Shown here in pieces: positions 6,855 to 14,538 of a stretch of DNA of 21,843 bases. The notes under the pieces are model-generated. The model saw only the letters and a program-made list of their open reading frames with translations. It was not told the DNA's origin and made no database searches. Source of the stretch: RI-92 sp037384645 (lineage in GTDB: Bacteria > Pseudomonadota > Gammaproteobacteria > UBA6429 > Thiohalophilaceae); the NCBI GenBank assembly GCA_037384645.1, contig JARRNT010000032.1, forward strand, positions 1-21,843, written 5' to 3'. The translations under genes were made by a program, and so were the position numbers. Within the stretch, counting starts at the first letter, position 1. Each line of letters starts with the position of its first letter.

Positions 6855-8057
6855 TTATTGCACGGTGAATTTGCCGTTTGTCTGCTGGCTCAGCAGGGGC
6901 CGGGGAGGCGGGGTTTCACCGGTTTCTGCAGCCTTGTGCAGAATTGTCGTCATTTCAAAAAAATTATGGGCGTTGATATGGTAAACACCCGGGCTCACGA
7001 TAAAACTGGCAGCAATGGTCGGAACATTCTGGTGTCCATACAGTGCACACAGGACCTCGCAATGTAATATTCCACCCATGCCAGGAGAAAGGTGCTTGTC
7101 GAGTACGGCGACGGCACGTTTACCCTGCAGCAGTTTCACCAGCATATCCTTTGGAAAGGGACGTAACAGGCGGGGACGTAGTAGTCCGACTTTCCAGCCA
7201 TTTGCGCGTAACTGATCGATAGCTGTCTCGGCACTGATGGTAAATGAACCCATCAGTATGAAAACATAATCAGCATCATCGCAGCGATAACTCATGATGG
7301 CGGGATAGTGTCGTCCGAAAAAATCGCAAAACTCATCAGCTACTTCGTCATAGATTGCAAGCGTCTGCTGCGAGGCAAGGTGCATCGCATAACGGAAGCA
7401 TGCACCTGCCCGTGGCTCATTAAAAATATCGCAATGTTCAGAAAATCTGTGAATATCTGCTGCGGGCTGATGCTGGATTTTAGTACCGATAAATTGTTTG
7501 GCAGCCGTGCTGTTAGGTATATCTACTATTTCATTTGGGTCGGAGAGGAAAGCGCCTTCATGGTTGATCAGGACAGGCATACGAACTTCGTCATCTTCGG
7601 ACAACCGATAGGCAAGCAGAATAGAGTCAAGAACCTCCTGGCTTGTTGCGCAATGGATTTGAATAAAGCCACTGTCGCGTGCTGCAAGGACATCGTTGTG
7701 CTCAGGTTCAGGTCCATCTGGTGCTATGATCATGCGCGGAACATTGAACAGGACCATGGGCACACGCCAGCCACTGACAACATACAATAATTCAATTGCC
7801 TGTAACAGGTTTTTTCCAGAGGTTGCGGCAAATACCCGTTCACCTTTAGCTGCGGCGCTTGCTGCCGCACTAAACATCGCGTTTTCGGTATCCTGGATAG
7901 TGAGCTCACTTTTCAGTTCGCCTTGTGCAATCCAACTGGCAAGAGTCTCAATGATTTCAATCGGCGGTGTCATTGGAAAAGTCGGAATATAGTTCACCAT
8001 TGCCAGACGTACAGCCCAGGCGGCTGCACTATTTCCGGATAACGATAATGGCGTCAT
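6855..8057 (-). CDS. porA: 2-oxoacid:ferredoxin oxidoreductase alpha subunit (PorA-like)
   Basis: A 400-residue protein with the length and order of a complete PorA: a pyrimidine-binding domain I (about 1-250) and domain II (about 260-385). Visible landmarks are FPMTPPIEI near residue 27 (YPITP in most relatives), DTENAM with the conserved Glu, FAATSGKNLL, the ARDSGFIQ segment, GSFTISAETAIDQL and a late VLDKHLSPGMGG. PorA together with PorB (thiamine diphosphate), PorG and PorD oxidises pyruvate or another 2-oxoacid to the acyl-CoA and reduces ferredoxin in the cytoplasm. None of those partners lies in the window. The ATG overlaps the stop of a 41-codon ORF (ATGA), and FNR-type sites lie upstream. 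Whether it acts on pyruvate is unknown. Confidence 0.85.
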   Translation of the reverse strand: MTPLSLSGNSAAAWAVRLAMVNYIPTFPMTPPIEIIETLASWIAQGELKSELTIQDTENAMFSAAASAAAKGERVFAATSGKNLLQAIELLYVVSGWRVPMVLFNVPRMIIAPDGPEPEHNDVLAARDSGFIQIHCATSQEVLDSILLAYRLSEDDEVRMPVLINHEGAFLSDPNEIVDIPNSTAAKQFIGTKIQHQPAADIHRFSEHCDIFNEPRAGACFRYAMHLASQQTLAIYDEVADEFCDFFGRHYPAIMSYRCDDADYVFILMGSFTISAETAIDQLRANGWKVGLLRPRLLRPFPKDMLVKLLQGKRAVAVLDKHLSPGMGGILHCEVLCALYGHQNVPTIAASFIVSPGVYHINAHNFFEMTTILHKAAETGETPPPRPLLSQQTNGKFTVQ

Positions 8058-8179
8058 GCAGAAATTTCCTCCCAGACCTGAATAGTGGCGCCGTACAAGT
8101 CAGTTGCGTGATGTTGCCTGCCCTTGTGTTTCACCGGAACCCCTTTACCCTGAAAGGGGATATTTAACGGGGTAGTCAT
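8054..8179 (-). CDS. Small 41-residue protein coupled to porA
   Basis: ATG at 8179 to TGA at 8054 encodes 41 residues, starting MTTPLNIPFQGKG and ending with ATIQVWEEISA. The stop overlaps the porA start in the form ATGA, a strong sign of translational coupling. The middle is basic and histidine-rich (KHKGRQHHA). I recognise no family; it does not show the cysteine motifs of PorD or any clear PorG feature. No good Shine-Dalgarno precedes it. It could be a real small subunit, a leader peptide, or the remnant of a lost upstream por gene. Confidence 0.45.
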   Translation of the reverse strand: MTTPLNIPFQGKGVPVKHKGRQHHATDLYGATIQVWEEISA

Positions 8180-8291
8180 AACGTCATAGCCGAATACTTG
8201 TGTTTTATGATTAAAAACTGTCTTTATATGCATGATGCGTAGCCGACATGCCCTGGCAAAGCAACGTCTTCTACCGGCACCATTAAGGGAA

Positions 8292-8297
8292 ATTGTA
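8292..8297 (-). promoter_or_regulatory. Possible -10 element (TACAAT) for the porA operon
   Basis: TACAAT on the minus strand predicts a start near 8285, about 105 bases before the small ORF. With this start, the imperfect FNR-like site at 8319-8332 is centred near -40.5 and the perfect one at 8351-8364 near -72.5. Both fit activator positions known for FNR-type promoters. The element itself is a prediction. Confidence 0.35.
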
Positions 8298-8318
8298 ATT
8301 GGGCTTAGCGGAGTTCTA

Positions 8319-8332
8319 TTGATCTGGGTAAT
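8319..8332. promoter_or_regulatory. Imperfect FNR/Anr-like site
   Basis: TTGATCTGGGTAAT has one perfect half-site and a degraded second half. Its first nine bases repeat those of the perfect site 32 bases away, about three helical turns. It would sit near -41 of the predicted porA promoter. Confidence 0.35.
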
Positions 8333-8350
8333 GATTATGAAGAATGCTGT

Positions 8351-8364
8351 TTGATCTGGATCAA
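8351..8364. promoter_or_regulatory. Perfect FNR/Anr box
   Basis: TTGATCTGGATCAA matches the FNR/Anr/Dnr consensus TTGAT-N4-ATCAA at all ten defined positions. It lies between plsY, which ends at 8421 reading in from the right, and the porA pair, which starts at 8179 reading away from it. Control of the porA pair is therefore the natural reading. This fits an oxygen-sensitive, anaerobic enzyme. Confidence 0.7.
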
Positions 8365-8420
8365 TTATCAGCCAGATACGGGAGGGCAGATTCGGACAAA
8401 CTGATATGAACAGGGATGTG

Positions 8421-9020
8421 TCAGGAAGATTTACCTATGCGGCCCTCCTTGCCGGTCAGCAGATTCTGGATATTGCTGCGGTGACGCCAGAACAGGATCA
8501 GGGTCATGAGTGCCGTAGCGATGATAAGTGGTTTAACGCTGCCAATAATGAGTAACACATAAAATGGCGCGAGCAAGGTAGCAATAAGTGCTGACAAGGA
8601 TGAGATTCTGAATACTTTGGCAACGATGAGCCAGGTCAACGCGGTGGCAAGACCAACGGCCCAATGCAGGCCAAACAATACGCCCAGCATGGTTGCTACA
8701 CCTTTGCCACCCTTAAAGCCAAAGAAAACAGGATAGAGATGGCCGATAAAGGCGGCAAAGCCGGTGAGGGCCAGGGCCAGTTCGCTGCTTGCCAGGTATT
8801 TTGCGGCCAGCACCGGTATTAGTCCCTTGAGCATATCGCCAAACAGGGTGATCGCGGCGGCCTTTTTGCCGCCAACGCGCAGGACGTTGGTGGCGCCGGG
8901 ATTACCGGATCCGGCGCTACGGGGGTCTGGCAGACGCATTAATCGGCATACAATAATGGCTGACGAGATCGAGCCAATCAGATAGGCACAAATGATGACA
9001 GTGATTTCAACGGCGGTCAT
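8421..9020 (-). CDS. plsY: Glycerol-3-phosphate acyltransferase PlsY
   Basis: PlsY is the inner-membrane enzyme that moves the acyl group of acyl-phosphate to glycerol-3-phosphate, giving lysophosphatidic acid, the first step of phospholipid synthesis with PlsX. The 199-residue protein has the expected several membrane helices and the conserved loops: GSGNPGATN (38-46), the GHLYPVFFGFKGGKGVAT segment at 93-110, and a first loop with SISSA. Length is normal for the family. It is divergent from folB, as in E. coli, with 105 bases between the starts. Confidence 0.95.
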   Translation of the reverse strand: MTAVEITVIICAYLIGSISSAIIVCRLMRLPDPRSAGSGNPGATNVLRVGGKKAAAITLFGDMLKGLIPVLAAKYLASSELALALTGFAAFIGHLYPVFFGFKGGKGVATMLGVLFGLHWAVGLATALTWLIVAKVFRISSLSALIATLLAPFYVLLIIGSVKPLIIATALMTLILFWRHRSNIQNLLTGKEGRIGKSS

Positions 9021-9049
9021 GTTGTAACTCGTGGGCAGTCGACGCAGGT

Positions 9050-9094
9050 TTGAAGTCTATGTGGATGTTATCTGGTATACAAGTGGGGTATAGT
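9050..9094 (+). promoter_or_regulatory. Putative folB promoter region
   Basis: The 105-base plsY-folB gap holds TTGAAG (9050-9055), an extended -10-like TGGTATACA (9073-9081) and a further TATAGT (9089-9094). Spacings are not ideal (20 bases from TTGAAG to TATACA), so the exact promoter is uncertain. Confidence 0.3.
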
Positions 9095-9125
9095 CCCAGT
9101 TTACGTTATCGCCTATCGGACTAGT

Positions 9126-9485
9126 ATGGATATTATTTTTCTCAATGACTTGCGGGTCGATACGGTTATCGGTATTTACGACTGGGAGCGCCGGATCAAG
9201 CAAACGGTTATCTTTGATTTCGAAATGGGTACCGACATCCGCAAGGCTGCGGCCAGCGACCATATCGACGATACCCTGAATTACAAGGCGGTAGCCAAGC
9301 GCGTGATCGAGTTCGTCGAAACCAGCGAGTTCCAGCTGGTGGAGACTCTGGCTGAGCGGGTGGCGCAGCTCATCCTGGATGAATTTGACGTCCCCTGGTT
9401 GCGGCTGAAATTAAACAAGGTTGGCGCGGTGCGCTATGCCCGTGATGTCGGTATTGTCATCGAGCGGGGTACGCCCACGGCATGA
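9126..9485 (+). CDS. folB: Dihydroneopterin aldolase FolB
   Basis: FolB cleaves 7,8-dihydroneopterin to 6-hydroxymethyl-dihydropterin and glycolaldehyde, the step before FolK in folate synthesis. The 119-residue protein closely follows E. coli FolB: MDIIFLNDLRVDTVIGIYDWE at the N-terminus with the pterin-binding Glu21, Tyr53 in LNYKAV, LVETLAERVAQLIL in the middle, and the catalytic Lys98 in KLNKVGAVR. It is followed after 24 bases by folK, and the two are almost certainly co-transcribed. Confidence 0.96.
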   Translation: MDIIFLNDLRVDTVIGIYDWERRIKQTVIFDFEMGTDIRKAAASDHIDDTLNYKAVAKRVIEFVETSEFQLVETLAERVAQLILDEFDVPWLRLKLNKVGAVRYARDVGIVIERGTPTA

Positions 9486-9509
9486 GTACCTAAACCCGTA
9501 TTCGTTCTG

Positions 9510-9989
9510 ATGCACACCTTATATATAAGTGTCGGCAGTAATATTGATCCACGCCGCCATGTTGAGCAGGCCATGGCAGAGCTGCGCCAGTGCTTTGATA
9601 ATGTACAACAGTCATCTTTGTATGAAAGTCAGTCTGTCGGATTCGATGGTGACAATTTCATCAACCTGGTAGTAAAGGCTGATACGGACATGCCTATCCA
9701 CCAGGTGGTGGACAGTCTGCACGCGATCGAAGCCAGTCACGGCCGCGACCGTCATGGACCAAAATTTTCCTCACGGACACTCGATCTGGATCTGTTGCTG
9801 TACGATGATGTTACCTGCAAAACCGATGGCATTCATGTCCCCCGCGAAGAGATTTTGTATAACGCCTTTGTGCTCTATCCCCTTGCGGAACTCGCCCCTG
9901 ATCTTATTCACCCTACTGAGCGGCAAAGTATGGCCCAGTTGTGGCAACAATTTGATAAAGGGAAGCAGAAAATCTGGAAGGTGGAGTAG
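9510..9989 (+). CDS. folK: HPPK, 6-hydroxymethyl-dihydropterin pyrophosphokinase FolK
   Basis: FolK transfers pyrophosphate from ATP to 6-hydroxymethyl-dihydropterin, making the substrate for dihydropteroate synthase. The 159-residue protein has the family length and the N-terminal ISVGSNIDPR, GRDR in the ATP loop, and RTLDLDLLLYDD with magnesium-binding Asp92 and Asp94. HVPRE and the NAFVLYPLAELAPD segment complete the active site. It ends in TAG. A pteridine reductase gene faces it from the other strand. Confidence 0.96.
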   Translation: MHTLYISVGSNIDPRRHVEQAMAELRQCFDNVQQSSLYESQSVGFDGDNFINLVVKADTDMPIHQVVDSLHAIEASHGRDRHGPKFSSRTLDLDLLLYDDVTCKTDGIHVPREEILYNAFVLYPLAELAPDLIHPTERQSMAQLWQQFDKGKQKIWKVE

Positions 9990-9990
9990 T

Positions 9991-10015
9991 TAACTCTCAG
10001 CGAAAGCGAAGAAAT
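9991..10015. repeat. Degenerate copy of the left-edge hairpin repeat
   Basis: CTCTCAGCGAAAGCGAAGAAATCC resembles the second hairpin plus tail at 446-468 (CTCTCAGCGAGAGCG, then AAATCC), and both are followed by A/T-rich sequence. It fills the gap between the convergent folK and pteridine reductase genes. Similarity is short, so common origin is tentative. Confidence 0.35.
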
Positions 10016-10053
10016 CCATTTAAAATATCATTCAAATTAAAAAATAAAATACT

Positions 10054-10788
10054 TTAACCACTTAATGATCTTCCCCCGTCTATCGAAAGAATCTGCCCCG
10101 TCATGTACGGTGCATCCTCGATGATGAAACGAATGGCCTTGGCGATGTCTTCCGGTTCACCCTTGCGTTTGAGGAAGGTCTTGGACACGATACGCTGCTT
10201 GGTGACTTCGTCGATATCGTCCGGCCACAGGATTGCCCCGGGGGCAACGCCGTTGACGCGAATCTCGGGGCCGAGTTCACGGGCCAGGGCCTTGGTCATG
10301 GTTTCCAGCGCGGCCTTGGCCATACTATATATAGAATACTCCTTGAGCGGGCGGCGGGCGTGGATATCAACCATATTGATGATACAGCCATGGTGCTTAC
10401 GCAGAAACGGCGCAGCAGCCTGGGCCAGAAAGAACGGGGCCTTGACGTTGGTGCCAAACAGGTCATTCCAGTGTTGGTCATTGGCGCTGCCGATGGGAGT
10501 GCGGTAAAAGGTCGAGGCGTTATTCACCAGCACATCCAGCCGCTGCCAGGCATTATGGGCTTCCTTGACCAGGGCGTTCAGGGCATTATTGGCCAGCAGG
10601 TCGGCCTGGACCAGCACGACGGAATTTTCGCGCTGTGCATTGAGTTCCTGCTGGAGTGCCTGGGCCGGCGAGCGCGAGCTGAGGTAATGCAAAATAATGT
10701 TGCAGCCCGCGGCATGCAAATACCTGGCGGTCGTCGCCCCGATGCGGTGTGCCGCGCCAGTGATGAGAACAACTTTGTGGTCTGTCAT
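10054..10788 (-). CDS. Pteridine reductase (FolM/PTR1-like SDR)
   Basis: A 244-residue short-chain dehydrogenase. It has the NADPH motif TGAAHRIG (10-17), whose Arg is typical of pteridine reductases, NNAS at 89-92, Asp141 in NMVDIHA where ordinary SDRs carry Ser, YSMAK (154-158) and VAPGAILWP. The Asp replacement is the PTR1/FolM hallmark. Such enzymes reduce dihydropterins and can supply dihydrofolate reductase activity, and it sits beside folB-folK. The ATG at 10788 is chosen because AAGGA lies nine bases upstream; a TTG at 10806 would add six residues. It is divergent from the methyltransferase gene, with 75 bases between the starts. Confidence 0.9.
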   Translation of the reverse strand: MTDHKVVLITGAAHRIGATTARYLHAAGCNIILHYLSSRSPAQALQQELNAQRENSVVLVQADLLANNALNALVKEAHNAWQRLDVLVNNASTFYRTPIGSANDQHWNDLFGTNVKAPFFLAQAAAPFLRKHHGCIINMVDIHARRPLKEYSIYSMAKAALETMTKALARELGPEIRVNGVAPGAILWPDDIDEVTKQRIVSKTFLKRKGEPEDIAKAIRFIIEDAPYMTGQILSIDGGRSLSG

Positions 10789-10863
10789 TCTGTGATATCC
10801 TTGCAAGCCTTGATGGAAACAAGCGCAACTGTAACCTAATTTTCAAGCCAAAACACCGCCTGT

Positions 10864-12066
10864 ATGTCGCGTCCTAACCCGCCAAGGGCAGCCATTCTTC
10901 CAAGACCGGCTAATTTGCCAGCCCCCGGCAGCGAGGCCAATGCCCATAGTTTACGCCTGTTGGAAAGATTGCGGACCCAGATAGCCGCAATGGGTGGTGC
11001 TATCAGTTTCGAGCAGTTTATGCAGACGGTGCTGTATCAGCCGGAACTGGGGTATTATCGTTGCGGCAGCCAGAAATTTGGGGTTCATGGCGATTTCATT
11101 ACGGCGCCTGAGATTTCTCCCCTGTTTGCACATTGCCTGGCGACATTTGTGTCGCGGCTTGAAATGGATAACACGATTCTGGAGGTTGGGGCCGGCAGTG
11201 GCCGGCTGGCGGCAAATATCCTTGACCTCTTTGCACGGCATGGAACCGGGCCGGTTCGCTACAATATTCTGGAGTTGAGTGGCGAATTACGCCAACGTCA
11301 GTATAAAACGATCGAGGCGCGCTGCCCGGCGATGCTGGAGCATGTGCAGTGGCTGGATGATATTCCGGACGGGTTTGCCGGAGTTGTGATTGCTAACGAG
11401 CTGCTCGATGCAATGCCAGTGCGACGTTTCAGGATGCGCGGTCAGAAACTGTTTGAACAGTACGTGGCCTGGTGTGATGGTGTGTTGTGTTACCGGGACG
11501 AGCCCCTGCGCGATGTCCGCCTGATTGATCGTGTTGCCAGTCTGCGTGAACAAACCAGCATAGGCGAAGTGGAAGAATATTTATCCGAGGTCAATTTCCT
11601 GGCTGAGGACTGGATTCGTACCCTTGGAGGTAAACTCCGCAAAGGTGTCTTGTTGCTAATCGATTATGGTTATCCGCGCAGCGCCTATTACCACGCGCAA
11701 CGAAGTAGCGGGACACTGATGTGCCATTATCAGCACCACGCACATCCCGATCCCCTGATACTACCTGGCTTACAGGATATTACTTCACATATTGACTTCA
11801 CGGCCATGGCAGATGCTGCATTGGAAGCGGGGTTGAACATTGCCGGCTTTACTACGCAGGCCCATTTTTTGTTAAACCTGGGCATGCTCGAACTGGCAAC
11901 GATGGAAAATATGAATGAGCGCGAACGTCTGATGATTAATTCTGAAATCAAGCGCCTGACACTGGAATCGGAAATGGGTGAGCAGTTCAAGGTACTGGCT
12001 TGCACGAAGGCGGTTGAGCAGCCTGTTCCGGGATTTGAGCATCACGACTTACGACATATACTTTAA
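10864..12066 (+). CDS. Class I SAM-dependent methyltransferase, MidA/NDUFAF7 (DUF185) family
   Basis: A 400-residue protein of the family that includes the mitochondrial complex I assembly enzyme NDUFAF7 (MidA), a protein arginine methyltransferase. Landmarks are ISFEQFMQTVLYQPELGYY, GDFITAPEISPLF (76-88), the SAM-binding EVGAGSGRLA (107-116), NELLDAMPVRRF (178-189) and LLIDYGYPR. The bacterial substrate is not established. The first 25 residues are proline-rich and poorly conserved, so the start could be a little further in. It is followed after 23 bases by cmoA and probably shares its transcript. Confidence 0.88.
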   Translation: MSRPNPPRAAILPRPANLPAPGSEANAHSLRLLERLRTQIAAMGGAISFEQFMQTVLYQPELGYYRCGSQKFGVHGDFITAPEISPLFAHCLATFVSRLEMDNTILEVGAGSGRLAANILDLFARHGTGPVRYNILELSGELRQRQYKTIEARCPAMLEHVQWLDDIPDGFAGVVIANELLDAMPVRRFRMRGQKLFEQYVAWCDGVLCYRDEPLRDVRLIDRVASLREQTSIGEVEEYLSEVNFLAEDWIRTLGGKLRKGVLLLIDYGYPRSAYYHAQRSSGTLMCHYQHHAHPDPLILPGLQDITSHIDFTAMADAALEAGLNIAGFTTQAHFLLNLGMLELATMENMNERERLMINSEIKRLTLESEMGEQFKVLACTKAVEQPVPGFEHHDLRHIL

Positions 12067-12089
12067 CCTGTTTCGGTAAGCGCAAAGAG

Positions 12090-12821
12090 ATGAGTAAGAA
12101 TCGGGATCAGATTTACGCCAGCCAACATGACATGATTGTCGATTTTCGTTTTGATAATCAGGTCGCTGCAGTATTTCCAGATATGATTCGGCGATCGGTT
12201 CCGGGCTACGATACGATTATTCCGCTACTTGGACTATTCGCCGAGCGTTATGTCCGTGCAGGATCGAATGTCTATGACCTGGGTTGTTCGCTGGGTGCCG
12301 CAAGCCTGGCGATGCGCCGATACATTACGTTACCGGGATGTACGATTATCGCAGTGGACAATTCTGAGGCGATGATTAACCAGTGTCGCCAAAACCTTGC
12401 GGCTGACGATTCCAATGTGACCATATCCCTGGAATGCGCCGACATACGTGATGTGGAAATAAGCAATGCTTCATTAGTAATAATTAACTTTACCATGCAG
12501 TTTATTGAGCCGTCACAGCGACAGCCGCTAATGGACAGGATCTATCATGGTATGCAGGATGGAGGTGCCCTCGTCATGGCGGAAAAAGTCGTGTTCGGCG
12601 ACCAGGGCCAGCAGTGCTTTGAAGAAGACATGCACCTGGCATTCAAGCGTGCCAATGGATACAGCGATCTTGAAATTAGCCAGAAACGCACCGCACTTGA
12701 GAAGGTCCTCGTTCCCGAGACCCTGGAAGCTCATCTTGCCCGGGCTCGACAGGCAGGATTCAGCGAGGCCTACCCCTGGCTTCAATGTTTCAACTTCGCC
12801 GCGCTTTGCGCCATCAAATAA
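12090..12821 (+). CDS. cmoA: Carboxy-SAM synthase CmoA
   Basis: CmoA converts S-adenosylmethionine and prephenate to carboxy-S-adenosylmethionine, the donor for CmoB. The 243-residue protein fits the family (247 in E. coli): FDNQVAAVFPDMIRRSVPGY near the N-terminus, SAM motif DLGCSLGA (63-70), VDNSEAM, NFTMQFI and the late LQCFNFAALCAIK end. Its stop is three bases before the cmoB start, so the two are coupled. Confidence 0.95.
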   Translation: MSKNRDQIYASQHDMIVDFRFDNQVAAVFPDMIRRSVPGYDTIIPLLGLFAERYVRAGSNVYDLGCSLGAASLAMRRYITLPGCTIIAVDNSEAMINQCRQNLAADDSNVTISLECADIRDVEISNASLVIINFTMQFIEPSQRQPLMDRIYHGMQDGGALVMAEKVVFGDQGQQCFEEDMHLAFKRANGYSDLEISQKRTALEKVLVPETLEAHLARARQAGFSEAYPWLQCFNFAALCAIK

Positions 12822-12824
12822 ACC

Positions 12825-13793
12825 TTGTTTGAGTCTCAGCTCGATCAGAATCTGTCGCTACTGGGGCTGAGGACCTGGACACCAGAGCTGCATGGCATAT
12901 TGCGTGAGAGGTTTTCTCCTGAGTTTCACGGCGATTACGCCAGGTGGCAGCTGGCTCTGCAACAATTACCAGATGTTGTAGCCAGCTCCATTGGTCTTGA
13001 TGAGGCAAGCGTGCGAGTCGGGGATGTTGGGGAATTAACAAAAGACCAGATGGATACGCTGGAACAGTCATTGCGACAGTTACATCCATGGCGCAAAGGT
13101 CCATTCGAAATTTTTGGATTGAAAATTGACACGGAGTGGCGCTCTGACTGGAAATGGGAACGTATAAAGCATGACATAAAGCCGCTGGCCGGACGTAACG
13201 TACTGGATATTGGTTGTGGTAGCGGTTATCACTGCTGGCGTATGCGGGGTGCGGGTGCCAACTTTGTGCTGGGTATCGATCCAACGTTGCTGTTTGTTAT
13301 GCAATTTAATGCCCTGCAATACTATATACGTGATCCACAGGTACAGGTATTGCCGCTGGCCATGGAGGACCTGCCGCAGGACCCCGCGTGTTTTGATACG
13401 GTATTTTCCATGGGCCTGTTATACCACCGTCGTGATCCACGACAGCATCTGGCAGAGCTGAAAGCCTGTTTGCGTAACGGCGGTGAGCTGGTGCTTGAAA
13501 CCCTGGTACTGGATTTAGCATCGCGCGAAGTTCTTATTCCGGACGGTCGTTATGCCAGGATGCGGAATGTCTGGAACATCCCCAGTGTTCCAATGCTGGT
13601 CGAGTGGCTGGAAGAAGCAGGGTTTTACGACATCCGCTGTGTCGATGTGACGGTCACCACTACCCGGGAGCAGCGCCGAACCGACTGGATGCAATTCCAG
13701 TCACTAGCGGATTATCTCGATCCGCAGGATAGAACAAAAACAGTAGAAGGTTACCCAGCCCCGGTACGGGCAGTCTGCATTGCGAGCAAATGA
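12825..13793 (+). CDS. cmoB: tRNA U34 carboxymethyltransferase CmoB
   Basis: CmoB moves the carboxymethyl group from carboxy-SAM to 5-hydroxyuridine at tRNA position 34, making cmo5U and widening wobble decoding. The 322-residue protein has PWRKGPF, IDTEWRSDWKW, LDIGCGSGYH, GLLYHRR and KTVEGYPAPVRA. It starts with TTG at 12825 and no clear Shine-Dalgarno. With this start, Lys91, Tyr200 and Arg315 fall exactly on the residue numbers of the E. coli active site, which strongly supports it. Translation is probably coupled to cmoA, three bases upstream. Confidence 0.95.
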   Translation: MFESQLDQNLSLLGLRTWTPELHGILRERFSPEFHGDYARWQLALQQLPDVVASSIGLDEASVRVGDVGELTKDQMDTLEQSLRQLHPWRKGPFEIFGLKIDTEWRSDWKWERIKHDIKPLAGRNVLDIGCGSGYHCWRMRGAGANFVLGIDPTLLFVMQFNALQYYIRDPQVQVLPLAMEDLPQDPACFDTVFSMGLLYHRRDPRQHLAELKACLRNGGELVLETLVLDLASREVLIPDGRYARMRNVWNIPSVPMLVEWLEEAGFYDIRCVDVTVTTTREQRRTDWMQFQSLADYLDPQDRTKTVEGYPAPVRAVCIASK

Positions 13794-14538
13794 TAATGAT
13801 AAAGTATTTTCAGACCTGGCACGTCTGATACCAGCTCGCAACTGAGGCTGGGCGACAAATAGAATACGACTGCGCAATCCTGTCAGAGTTCCAGTTCTGA
13901 ACAATGAACTTCAGCTAGCCTGATGGGCTCTTAGTGATAAATATTGAATAAGCAAGGTGCCAGAACTGCATCGTGCCTGCGTTGCAAAACTGCGTATTAC
14001 TGACCTGTCTGGGAATGTATTACGTTGTCGGTAAAAAATGTGCAATCTGTCCGTACACGGCAGGCCGGCGATGCAGGTAAAAAATCTTACAGTGTCATAT
14101 CTTGGTAATAAAGCATGGCTCTCGTTGGAGTCATTCATCTTTCGTTCATGTTAGAAGGTGTTATATGACGTAGCAGTGTCAGCACTGCAGAAGTGCACCA
14201 GATTGTGGCCTGGGTAATCGTTACTGGATAAATCCGTGCAAGCGGATCCCGTATACAAGTTACATGCTACATAGCTGTGCAAAAATGATGGCATTGCACC
14301 TGAAATTGGCAAAACAGTGATTACATTCACAACAGAATTGTAGATCAGGTTAATGAAATGTTAGCAATATTCAGCTATACATGACATCAAGTGATCATGG
14401 AGCGTCATTCAGGCAGCCGCGACAGGCGCTGGATGGGCGATAGATTAAATATTTCGGGGCAAGGACCGATAGACATGAAAAATGCCATTGGCTTTCTGAG
14501 TGTTAAGACTGGATGGTCGTTGTCCATATGGAGCAAGT
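13794..14538. other. 745-base gene-free stretch
   Basis: This A/T-richer interval between cmoB and the PDC sensor gene has several short ORFs on both strands, but none has a recognisable domain. Small inverted repeats are visible: CAGAC/GTCTG just after cmoB, GCACT/AGTGC near 14187, and ATCCG/CGGAT near 14230. None forms a clear terminator and no tRNA signature is seen. It may contain a long leader or decayed genes. Confidence 0.4.

Noticed and set aside
13911..14138. A 75-codon minus-strand ORF in the gap after cmoB
   Set aside because: No ribosome site, no domain and no supporting neighbour; likely chance.
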